Assembly: GCA_963924555.1 (NCBI GenBank)
Contig: OZ004581.1
Coordinates: 4,650,001-4,714,000 of the forward strand
Origin: Crambe crambe
Lineage: Eukaryota; Porifera; Demospongiae; Poecilosclerida; Crambeidae
Direction: 5' to 3'
Length of the DNA stretch: 64,000 nucleotides
Each line of letters starts with the position of its first letter. Position 1 is the first letter of the stretch. A model generated the notes under the pieces. The model saw only the letters and a program-made list of their open reading frames with translations. It was not told the DNA's origin and made no database searches. Shown piece by piece: positions 47,049 to 58,500 of this stretch. Position numbers and translations under genes: made by a program.

Positions 47049-49204
47049 TATTATGTGGTGTGTGTATGAAATTGGAGCTTTACATACCATTATTAGCTGG
47101 AAGCCTTTTGTTGGCTCATGATGGAGTGTGTGTTATAGAGAATCTCAGTTCCCTCAAGAAAGATGTTAGAGAAATTCTGAAAAAAAGGTATGTAGCTATA
47201 TAATATAGTGCATAATTATGTAGTTAGTAGTATCCAATTTATTTATGGAGCCATGGAGAGAGATCGGGTGGTTTTGAATGTGCCTAGACAGAAGCAGAAG
47301 GGTGAAACTAAGGCTCAAGAATTATCTTGGCCATTGAGCTGTAAGATCTGGGCTCTTGTAGATCAGCAAGACAGAAAGAAATCTTCATCTAAAGCCGATA
47401 GTAAAGTATTGAGGGAGTATTCCCTCCAGGTGTGTGTGACAAATTATAGAAAATACTTCGTGTGCATGGTAGGAAGGGAGCAGCTTGCTTGTGATGAGAA
47501 ATCGTAGCCTCGTGTGAAAAAAGTGGGGTCTGGGTATCAAGAGCCATAGAAGGAGGCCCTGGAAAAGTATATTATATACCAAGGTGTCCCCTAGTCCCCC
47601 ATAAAGGGATAATAAGCTTCAAACATGCAATCTATACATTAATCATTGTATTGACTCTATTAGAACACATCAGTCATTGATAAAGGATTAGTAGAGTGAG
47701 TCTGGAAATATAACTATTCATATTAGCGCACATAACTTTGCAGTCATTTGGGCTAGTAGTAGTGAATAACCCCACTGACCTTTCTTCTCAAGAACACCTG
47801 CATGATGTCATGATGAGTCATATCATGAGCAGTAGCAGAAGTGGAGGCTCTCCTCCCCTCTTGCCTCTTGTGGATCTGCATCAATACTTATGCATGGCAT
47901 CAGTGATGGAAGTGGAGTTGAATGAAGATGCCTCCATGATTTTTATGTTGCTAGTCGTAGAGTACGGATGTCTGCATCACGTGGTATGGACATTCCCATC
48001 GGAGCTCTCAACAGCATGTATGTATTTCAATTGGTAATGTATGTATGGTTTAATATAATATGAAGCAAGCTTCACACAGACTTGTCATAGGAAGCATTTT
48101 TTTTGCATGGATCAATTCAAAGATCCTGCCTTACCAGAAGAAAGAAAGTTTTCTGGTGTACATATATTGTCAATGTGTGGCTCATTTCACTTGTCTAAGT
48201 GATTGATAGTAACTGGATCAGAACAATTTCTGTTCTCTGAACAATTGTATGGTACTTAGTACACAATTGATTGTCAGGAACTAATTGATTCTTTTGTGTG
48301 TAGGAATGCCATTGCATGTGTACATGCTAAGGTAAATCTGAAGAAAAAGGTTAGTCACAGATGTCATCAGGCAACAAATTCTCAATGACTATGTATATAA
48401 TGTATGTGTCAGGTGTGGATTCAGGCAGCCGTAGAAGATGCAGTAATTTCGATTTATTTATAATTATGAAGAATCACTTACAAGCCGCTTTGGTGAGTTC
48501 TAATTTTTTTGTGCCCAAGTACCCAAGTGTTACTCGACCAAACTAATTTCAAAGCCCTAGCTCTTTGCACTTTTGCTTAATCCCCAGTTCTTGGTTTATC
48601 TCCTTGTCTACATTTCAAGGCTAATTCTGATCCTGACAGATACATTGGTAGAGAGGTAAGTTAAAAGTGTGGAGAAGGTCACCTAAAGCATAGAGTCATT
48701 ATCCCCCATAAAATCCTGCCCTGAGTCACCCTCTGGGCTCAGGAATGATGGTGGTGTGTGTTAGTGTAGTCATTGAGTACTTAGAAAAATTATTGGAGCT
48801 AAGTACGTATGTCATTGTGTAGCTACTTCTTCTCCTGTCCCTATGTGTATTGCACAGTTGCACCTTGTCATATGTATTTCCTTGAATAAAATGCCTTGAT
48901 TCAATGGTTTGAGTGAACATTGGTGATTGTGTTTGCACACTACTGTTCACTTGTTGCAAGAGTTTTTAACAACAACAGCAACAAAAGTCTAGCTGCACTC
49001 ATAGTGCTAGACACTGATTTCATTGAATGCCTGGTCCAAACATGGTACGTATATATGGTATACATAGCATCATCAACCACAAGTGCTACGTATAACATTT
49101 ACTTTTTACAATAGTTTGATGAGAGCTTAAGACTTCTTCATAAGCAGATTGCAGACTTTTGCAAGTGCCATAGAATGGCTAATATTCATCAGCATGAAGA
49201 ATAG
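47049..49204 (+). pseudogene. MCMDC2: MCM domain-containing protein 2, C-terminal part, with frame breaks
   Basis: Exons: 47049-47187 (PLLAGSLLLAHDGVCVIENL, then KKDVREI), about 47231-47429 (MERDRVVLNVPRQKQKG, then WPLSCKIWALVD), 47744-48017 (SFGLVVVNNPTD and, after a break, VASRRVRMSA and IPIGALNSM), 48304-48349 (NAIACVHAKVNLKKK), 48413-48492 (AAVEDAVISIY, then shifted YEESLTSRF) and 49115-49204 (FDESLRLLHKQIADFC, then TAG stop). The order matches the C-terminal half of MCMDC2, a meiotic MCM-like protein needed for homologous recombination. Junction 48017/48304 agrees in phase. Frame breaks: a T run near 47942 that reads correctly with one more base, and another near 48455. Upstream exons were not found with certainty; the frame at 46790-46960 is unassigned. 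Confidence 0.75.
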
Positions 49205-49544
49205 TTTATCTTTATTTCCATTGACTCCTAAATCAAAGATATTTTTATAATCATGACCCATGGTTTCTGTTGTGTGTATTCAACATTTTAATTTGTGTGT
49301 GCAATGGCAATTCATTATGTTTCTTATGTAAGTACTGTCAAGAAAGAGTGTCAGTGCAGAGTTATCACCATTAGCCTTGTTCCTTGTATTATTTGTGAGA
49401 AAACAGTTAAATACAATGCTGTATAATTATCATCATCATTGTTATAATAATATAGGTTTATAATTACATTCAAGGTCATATTGTATTCTTAATTGCATCA
49501 TTGTTGATTGTTACACAGTCACTCACACTTAAGTGTTGAGTTCT

Positions 49545-50746
49545 TCCGAGGTATGGGCATCCTTGAGACCAATACACTAAGTGTTCCTCCCATTTTTACT
49601 AAATGCCTTTTGGTTGTAGTGCATGATCGAACCATAATCATATCCCAGTTCAATATGTATTCACTTCAGACCTGGTACGCCTTTTAAATTGACTCAGGTA
49701 CCCTTGAGGTATATTTTCTTTGTTGATCTTGATGTACAAGTCTCGATCGGGTCCGGTATGTTCGTGCCATAGTCCAATTGCATGGCCTATTTCATGCAGG
49801 ATAACATGATGAAAATCACATCCAGGTGTTTGTATATTGATTGTTATCTGATAGTCTTGTGCGTACCCCACTGTATTGGTGTAGCAACCTTTGCCGTCTG
49901 AACGAAATACCAGGGTATCTTCTCCAGCATGTTCTGTTTCTTGGAAAGTCAAACAAGTCTTCTCGCTCCACTCTCTGATTGCTACTTTGATCTTTCCTGC
50001 TATGGAGTCATTCACACTCTTATGGATGTACTCTTCCTTCTGGCCAGCGTAGAGACTCTTGTATTGCAGTTGTGGAAATCTAAATGGTTACTATTGCACC
50101 TCTTTATACTTAAAACACCTTTCTTGTTTTACTATGGTATGTATGTATGCTTAAAGGTGCCGTTAGCTTCAATGGTAGGCAGGTGTACATGATTAGCCTC
50201 ATTCCCAGGCTCTCCGTGAAGCGGAAATTCTTCACTGAGAGCCTGGAAATGAGGCTATGTACATGATAAGAATAATCACATGTACAATCATAAATATGTA
50301 GTGAACTTACTTCAGCATTTACTGGCTCCTCATAGTATGCTTTAATCAGCTCTCTGCTGATGGCCAAATCACCCTCAAAGTATTTTCCATTGCTATATAT
50401 CGAGTCAAGTTTAGGAAGATCATCATCAGCTTCCATGAGAGGAAACACATCCTATAGAATTATGTCAAGGTTGTCTTAAATTCAAACACACTGGTTACTA
50501 AAATGGCATTGGACAAAAACTCCCCATCTCATTTCAATGAATCCACCCATGCAGAAATGACTCCTTTCCCATTTATTTGAAATGCTGCAATCATGTACTG
50601 AATCATCATTCAAGTCAACTCACTTTCTGATGTGCAATGCGATTTCCAAATGGTGTATCATGATCCCTTGAGTTCACTCTAATCGTTGGTCTGCACCAGG
50701 AAGTAGTGGCCAACAGCCAAAGAAGCATTACAGCAGTTTGATGCAT
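49545..50746 (-). pseudogene. Astacin-type secreted metalloprotease gene with frame breaks
   Basis: Exon 1 (50746-50624) starts MHQTAVMLLWLLATTSWC, a signal peptide. Exon 2 (50451-50311) encodes a propeptide, and both junctions are consensus and phase 0. Exon 3 starts at 50057 or 50055 and carries TCLTF, then the catalytic HEIGHAIGLWHEH with PDRD: the astacin HExxHxxGxxHE zinc site, with the Glu and all three His intact. Continuing at 49635, after a frame shift, comes YDYGSIMHY, the Met-turn. The usual RWPEGR start of the mature enzyme is present at about 50048-50030 but in a different frame from the catalytic core. A third break follows FSKNG (near 49575). The enzyme would be an extracellular endopeptidase if functional. 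It is a pseudogene unless these are assembly errors. Confidence 0.75.
50205..50270. mobile_element. Very short MITE (TAGCCTCATTCCCAGGC ends)
   Basis: The inverted ends TAGCCTCATTCCCAGGCTCT and AGAGCCTGGAAATGAGGCTA enclose about 25 bp. Related to the element at 14165-14712. It sits in the intron between exons 2 and 3 of the astacin gene. Confidence 0.8.
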
Positions 50747-50929
50747 GTTAGTGCTAGCTATGTAGCTACATATAAGACACTTATAAATGTTCTGTAGCAA
50801 CTTGTATGCTGATCATAATGACACACTTAAGGGATATAATTATATAGTTGGTATTGTATGAATATTACAGTTACACTATTGGACTACCTATTTGGAATCT
50901 GCACAGTAATATTGCCATACCCAGGAAGC

Positions 50930-50930
<1 letters not shown>

Positions 50931-50974
<44 letters not shown>
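50931..50974. repeat. (TG)n microsatellite
   Basis: An uninterrupted run of about 22 TG units, directly beside a decayed Death-domain exon remnant. Confidence 0.95.
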
Positions 50975-50984
50975 CAGCTGGCTT

Positions 50985-51037
50985 TCATTTCCTCTTTGTA
51001 AGTGGAGAGTTTCTTCCAGCTTGGCCTTCCCATATAC
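50985..51037 (-). pseudogene. Vestige of a third Death-domain 3' exon
   Basis: On the minus strand it reads MGRPSWKKL, matching YGRPGWKKL of the exon at 51790-51691 and YGRPTWKRL of 54678-54400. No splice acceptor is left and the match stops quickly. It lies just beyond the stop codon of the ankyrin/Death gene, as expected for an older module copy that was lost. Confidence 0.5.
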
Positions 51038-51690
51038 AGTTAAGACACTGTAATGGGGGTACAAAGATTATGATGACAAGGGTCAGCCTAATGGTAATCT
51101 AAATCCCCACACTAGTGATGATGACCTTTCACCTTCATAATTATGTACAAACGTATAAATATTTATATTGTACGTCCATCCTAACATTGTAGTTTCTTTC
51201 CGTAATGACCTTGGGTAAACTGAGCACGTGCGCTTGCCCCACAATGCTTTGCATTCCTAGTTGATAACTTAATACTTTTGCACCTTCGTCAAACTGAAGT
51301 GTCATTGCATGGAGTGTGTTTGAGAGAGGGAGGGTCTGAAGAAAAAGAAGAAGCTAACTTTCAAGGCTAGGGAGAGAAGTTGGATGGCTATAGTGTTACA
51401 GGTCTGCCTCACCCCCCACCTAAGGTTACCATACAAATAGGTACGTTATGTTAGCTTCGCCACCAAAGCAGCTATTTTATTAAAGGTTATTCCATTGGCT
51501 AAAAAATATAATTTGATATCTGGGATCCAATTTCACATAAACAATAATTTTCAATCACATACAGTGAATAGTGGTACAGAATTCAGAGGGTCAATCCCAA
51601 TAGTAGTTACGATAGCAGAATCATTACATGACTCTGCAGGCTGGTATAACAGGGGGGAAAAAGGAAAATTAATAAACTTGCATTCTTGCA

Positions 51691-52533
51691 TTATAAAAAC
51701 TTGCTTTGCTTTGTAGCGATGCTTTCAAAAAGTGTGTAATTAATATCCTTCACAGCCTCAGCTAATTTCTTCCAGCCTGGCCTCCCATACCTACATGCGT
51801 ATGTATAAGCAATCAATGAACTTGGTGGATTCAATTCGCTTGTCTAGATACCCACAGGCCTTTTGCAACTTGAGCCTGGTCTGACTGATCTAATTGGATG
51901 CCTAGTCATAGAAAATAATCCTAATGCCAAACACCTAGGGATAGTGTTAATGCTGCAGCAGAAAAGGGCACAAAGAAACTGAACAAGAAACCACAAAGAA
52001 TCTATTTCAGGTCATCGTCCATACATGCACTCACAAAGGCTCTATTTTGTCAACAGAGCCTACTACCTCCTTTCAAGGTGACCTCAGCCTTTGTAGAAAA
52101 GGCTAAGTATTGATATTGAAATTGAAATTAACTGCCTCCCTTCCCAAATTTCCCAAATTTTTCTCTTTACCTGTGATAGTTGTAGTTTAGTTTGAGCCAT
52201 TCCATCATGGCCATATTGAGACACATTGCACTATCCCTGGGGCAATTTTGCTGGATCCTGTCCAATGCAGACCCTTTTAAATGTAGCTTGGTAAATAATT
52301 GCCTCCATTGAGCAGAAAGGCTTTCAATTGAATTGAACACTTCTCCATAATCCTCAGGTGCTAAAATAGAACAAAATATATGAAGGAAAAAAATGAGGTA
52401 AAAGTGATTGTTTTGGTAATTTCGTAGGTGCTGCTAAATGGATAGACAAATTTATGTGGGATAGTTTCAAGGTCATAATTACAGTTGCACTCACTTAGCA
52501 AACTCTGATCTACAAGTTCCAGCAAGATATTAT
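51691..52533 (-). CDS. Death domain exons, module copy 2 (39-nt exon + split Death exon)
   Basis: The 39-nt exon 52533-52495 is followed by Death exon parts 52360-52171 and 51790-51691. The products LSAQWRQLFTKLHLKG, CLNMAMMEWLKLNYNYH and RYGRPGWKKLAEAVKD parallel copy 1 closely. Unlike copy 1, an intron (52170-51791, phase 2) splits the domain before RYGRP. It ends at a TAA (51693-51691), the gene's stop. Confidence 0.8.
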
Positions 52534-55500
52534 CTACATGAAATGCACAAAGTCATTTTACTCTGCACCAACCACATTATAGGAATAATAATGCAAGCTG
52601 TATATGTATGTTGCTAATGTGGTATTCTGAAAAAGAGGAGGAAAAACCTCAGTGGTTTTACTCTGAATTGAGCATGTTTCCAACAACCAGTTCTCTCAAC
52701 TGCCCTATAAGACTTATCAGGATAACATTATGGTCATAATAAGAGTAGATATTTTAGGAATAGATCCCATGGCTCCATGCTTATGTAATAGGCTCATAAT
52801 TTGTCTGTCCAACAAGCCAGCGTTTATTATCATTGTTGAATGTCTCTGGAATAGATAAGAGAATACATTACTGACGTAAGCTCTCTATTAAGAAGAAGGA
52901 AAAAAATCATCGATACTGCATCTCTATGGTGGCCCATAAGGGCCATGTCAAAGTAAGATTTTTCAATTTCCAAACTGAATATTTCTATTTTCTGAAATGA
53001 GTATTTCTAAAATGCACATCTCCAAAATGCATATTTCCAAAATGCAAAATGTCTAGCTACAATTCCACTACACGGTGGAACCATACTTTGTCACTTACCT
53101 AGGCTAGCTATACATGAATAATTTTAGCCAGATAAATGGCTACTAAGCTAAAGCTACCAGTGCATATTAGTTGGAGGGTGTGGTCTCATTCAGTGTAGTT
53201 TTTTTAGAGTGATCCTAAAGAGTATGAAGGCTAGGCTTGCTGGAAAAGTGTTACACGATTCTATGTAGCTATATAGGTTGGAATTTGAAAAAGCTTGTAT
53301 GCATGCTGCCTAGCTAGCTGCATGTAAGTTCATGTTTGGATCACTCTGTTTCTAATTATGTTGCTCACTCCTCTGCATTAAATATAATTTTATAAGGATA
53401 CAGTTTAAGTGTGCCATCTACCCACTCCTCTGCATAGACAGCAAGCTATATAGCTAGCTATAGTCTTTGCTATTTCCAATCTTGCCATTTCCAATCTTAC
53501 CATGAAGAGCAAAATAGCAAGATTGAAAATGAAATGGTAGCTAGCTAGCTAAGATTGAAAATAACAAGATTGGAAATGGTAAGATTGGAAATGGCAAGAT
53601 TAGAGATAGCAAGAATGGAAAAGTTCACTTTGCAAACTAGCATAATAGCTAATATTATGTGGAGGAGTAAGCAACATTTAGAAAGAGAGTGATTGAACTT
53701 AGGCACACAAGCTTTTCAAAATACTCCAACCTACATAAAATCATCAACTGAATGTGAGCACACCCTCCAACTAGCCTATTAATTTGAGCCTGAGTTGGGT
53801 AGATTGCCATTGATGTATAGCCATGTAGCCTAGGTAGATTTAGCTATCTTATTATAGCTATTTATGATCTCAAAGGAACAACAGAAACAAAGCTTAGGTT
53901 GATAACACTTTACCTATCTGAAATCTTTCAGTTGATGCATTATAGATAAACATTTTAGTCATGTTAATTAGTAGTTATATGCATAAACCTACAGTATCCA
54001 GGGGAGGCTGCATTGCCTATAGTCTCTATAAATTGGTATACCCAACAAGACTACCTATCAACTACTATCTATGTGCATGCATGTTTTCAGAATCTTATCG
54101 ATTTTGGAAATGTACATTTTAGAAATACTCATTTCAGAAAATAGAAATGTTCAGTTTGGAAATTGAAAATTCTTACTTTGACATGGCCCTTATGGGCCAC
54201 CGTACATCTCTGACTTACCTGGTAGTCTTGTGCAGGAACTGATGGTGGAAGCAGAAGAGATACAGAAGATAGAGGCAGTGATGAGAAAGGAGATTGCTCT
54301 AAAAATAATTATTAATGGCATTAGCACACAAATTTATTTATATCCCCCCCTAGCCCTAGCCCTAGCCCTAGCCCTAGCCCCCATTCCAAGCCCCCTTACT
54401 TTGGTCCTTCTTGATGATTTGTTTAAAAAGTCTATAGTCTAGCTCTCCCACAGCCTTAGCCAATCTCTTCCAGGTTGGTCTCCCATACTTCTGATGGTTA
54501 TAGTTCATTTTCAGCCACTCCATCGAGGCAAGATCCAGACACATCATACTATCTTTCGGGTAGTCCTGCTGGAATTTGTTCAGTGCAGTTCCCTGCAGTC
54601 GTAATTTAGTACAAAGTCGCTTCCACTGAGCAGAAAGAGTCTCTACTGAGTCCAACACATCTCCATGATCATCAGGATCTGCATAATAATATGCAGGTAC
54701 AGAACATTTACCTCACATTATTAAGTCACCGTGGATCACTTACTGAGCTCACTGTCGTCAGTATTTTCTATCAAGTTCTCATCTACACATAAAAATAGTC
54801 CAGTCATTTTATGGGGGAAAAAGGGTCAACCTGAAACAAATTGCAAGAAAAGGTTTCTCTCCACGCAACATACATAAAGGTCTTAAGGAATCCTTCAATG
54901 GGAAGGTCTCGAAAATTAGTAAGGCGTTGACCATATTATTATGTATAGCTATAGCTATATCCTTTTGGTGTCATAATGTCTTTCTTTTCTACTTCAATCG
55001 TGAATTTTAAATCATAATTGTGTACAGTGTACATTTCATAGCCCCACCCACAATGTTTTAATTACTAAAAGTAGTGCAGTCTTGCTGATACTGTTTGTGT
55101 GAAGCTAATGACACTTACATGCTATAGGGATTGGAATAAGGTGATCATGTACTAAGTATAGACTCAGTGCTAACTTGACTATAGAGGCTAATTGAGCGGT
55201 GCTGCTGCTCTGCTACTGCAGATGTGGCGAGTAGTGTACGTACGTCTACTGCTGACTACATTGTCACAGTGTTGGCTTATAGCTATATCTCTGCAAACTG
55301 AGACTTCTTTTCGAAGTTTCTATTAGAAATTTTTCCTAAAACTGATGCCTTTTTTGTAAATTATAACTTTTACTAGAATCTGATATTGCAGTGGACAAAC
55401 AGCAGAAATTTATAACTCTTAATAGTAAGCCAACAGATTGCAGTAGCAAAAGCTTGTGGCAATATGGATTTAAATGCTCTAGCTATTGCTTGTGGGAATT

Positions 55501-58500
55501 GTACGATATAATAACTCATACTCAGAAATAATTACTTCTAAAGCTGATCAACTCCTGAAAGTCAAAGCTCACAAATGTGAGAGCAGGAATCTAGAAATGT
55601 ACAAGCCATCATGTGTCTGAAGTATTGTCTTTCGGCATACCATTGACACAATTTTCGACTTTCATGGGCACATGAAATGGGCATGCAGTTCATGGGAACA
55701 GGAACAGCCACCCCCGATATTTCTAATGAAGGAGGGGCCCCCTCAAGTGTTGTCTTTATCACAGATAGAGGCACAACACCAACACCACTGTACATCCAAC
55801 CAGCATGCCATTGGCTGGGTGACTAACTGGTTAATGTGGGAAGCATACCCCCTCACCAGAAACAAGGTACAGGTTTTGAGTTCTATAATTATTATTACCT
55901 GCAACTGAAAGGCTGAAGCTGCAGTCCTCATCCATTCCAGTCACGTGAAGTTCTGGTGGATTAGTGTAGGTAGAAGAAGTTTTATGTCCAGAAATTGTAA
56001 TGCTTGGAGGATAATAATTGTTAAAGGTGACAATGTCCTCTTCAGGAAGGTGAACGCTCTTCTTTATGATCTATAATAATAATAAATTGTTAATCTTTTA
56101 AATTGTACTCCATATTATAATGCTCAGGTATGCTATTCACAAATCTTGCTATGGAATGGTCCTGCAACAGTCTTATGAATAATAGAGCTTTGAAGTTTTC
56201 TTTCGTGATTATTCACATTACATTAACATACTTGTCTCTCTCCATCAAATTCTATATCCCATCCTTGATCATCTGTTGTCTCCAGAATAATGTCGGTATC
56301 ACCAAGTGCCATCTTTCCAGTAAAGATATTCTCATTGGAGATTTGTCGGGGATGATGACTGGCTATGATGTCATCACAGAAATATGAATTATTATCATGG
56401 TCATAAATTTTCCATTACATGCATAGCTAACTTCAGGTAGACTGGGTGGTTCAAACAAGCATAAAATACTTGAAGACCTGTGTCAGTAATGCTAGAGAAT
56501 TTTTTCTGTTCCACTATAAATATGTTACAATGAAGTGGGAATTGGGCAATTATTATTAGTCGCATAACAATGTTCACTGTTCCTATGTACACTGCCTCTA
56601 TTGAAACACTGTATTATGATTCAATGCAGTACAAGAAGAGCAGAGTACATGGATAAGACACAATTCAATGTTTAAAAAAAGCAGTACATTACAAAATCAA
56701 AGGCATAATGAGACTACTCCTTTATCATCACATTGAATACCTTTTGTTCTCTCAGCATCAGATATATTGATCCTCCTAACCACTTGTATTAAATTGAAAG
56801 ACTTGAGAGCAAATGTTCCAAATCTGCCTCCCACATTGAAGGCACCATCTTCTCCCTCTATCTTTCGAAAGGCATAAAATGGGTTGGATTCTCTGTACTT
56901 GGGGGTGGTGCCAGCAACAAGGAATGCCATGTCTTCACAGTCTTCTTTGTTCTCCAGACTAACATAGTGCTGGATATGCACTATCACATTATTTTGCAAT
57001 TTTCCCTTTGTAATAGGTTGTATGAGGTAGGCAGGACTAGCCGGCTTGTAACCATCTGGCAGTATGAAGGATCCAGTCACACAGGGATGAACGATTGACT
57101 CCTCTGATCCAGCTCTTGCTTTGGTATCGATACAGATACGCCCACATCCTCAAAGTTCACTGTGTCTGTGGACAATGTGATAGTTGATTTTCATCAAACA
57201 CTATACCAGGGTACTCCTGTTAAAAAAAAAAAAAGAAAAATAGAGAGAAAAATGACAAAGACTTCTCCAGCACCTAAATAAGCTACCATTAGCAGCATAC
57301 CTACTACAGGGGTTTTTTTAAAGGTGGGGGCAAGGAGATAAAATGTCCCAGTGTATCTAGTTCACCCAAGAAATACATCCATACTTACTTGGCTATTCTA
57401 AAGTTTGACAGTTGGAGCATGTGCTTTTTCCAGAGCTATACTCAAAGGAGATTTTCCTTTAACAGTTATTTCCATGTTTGTCCCATTATTTAAGAGGAGT
57501 CCAACTACTTGATCATGCCCAAAATGACTGGCAACAAAGAGGATCATCCTGCATGTCCACTAGCTTGAACCCCGTTGTTCAACAACAGCTGGGCCACTTC
57601 GAAGTGTCCTCCTCGACTGGCCATCATCAGAGCAGACCCCCCTCCTTTCTGCTGTAGATCAAGTTGAGCAAGATAGTCTAACAGCAGTTTAGAAATCTCA
57701 AGGTGTCCCATTAAACCGACAATCATCAAAGCAGACCACCCACCATAATCCTGAATGTCGACCTGAGCACCATTCTCTAGTAATAGTTTGGCCACTTCCA
57801 ACTTATTTCTTTCACTGGGATACATCAAAGCATCCTCCAGGTCGGCCTGAGCTCCCTTTTCCAGCAGTAATTTGACAACTCCAGAATGTCCTTCTTTATA
57901 AGCAAGCATTAAAGGAGATCCCCATTCTTCTTTCTGCTGAGCACCATTTTCTACCAACACTTTGGCTGCTTCAGTACGTCCTTCTCGACAAGCAAACATC
58001 AAAGCAGATCGCCTGTTATTCTCCAATAGGTCAACCTGAGCACCGTATTCCAATAATAACCTGACAACTTTACTATGTCCTTTTGCACTAGCATTGATCA
58101 GAGCTGAAGCCCCACTACCTGTCTGTCGGTCTATTTGAGCACCATTTTCTAGCAGCACCTTGGCCACTTCAAAATATCCTCCCCGACTGGCTATCATCAG
58201 AGGAGAATGGTCTTTACTCCACTGTAAATCTATCCTTGTCCCATTTTCTATCAATACTTTTACGGTTTCAGAGTACCCTTTCGAACAGGCATTAAAGCTG
58301 ATCTCCCAATATCGTCAAGTCTATCAACCTGAGCACAACTTTTCAGGAGCAACCTGGCCAGTTCAGGATATCCCTCATTGCTGGCAATAAGCAATGCAGT
58401 ATCTCCCTCATTGTTCTGTAGCACCATTTTCTAGCAGGATCTTTACCACTTTAGAACGTCCTTTTTTGATCATCACAGCTGACCCACCATCCTTTTGCTT

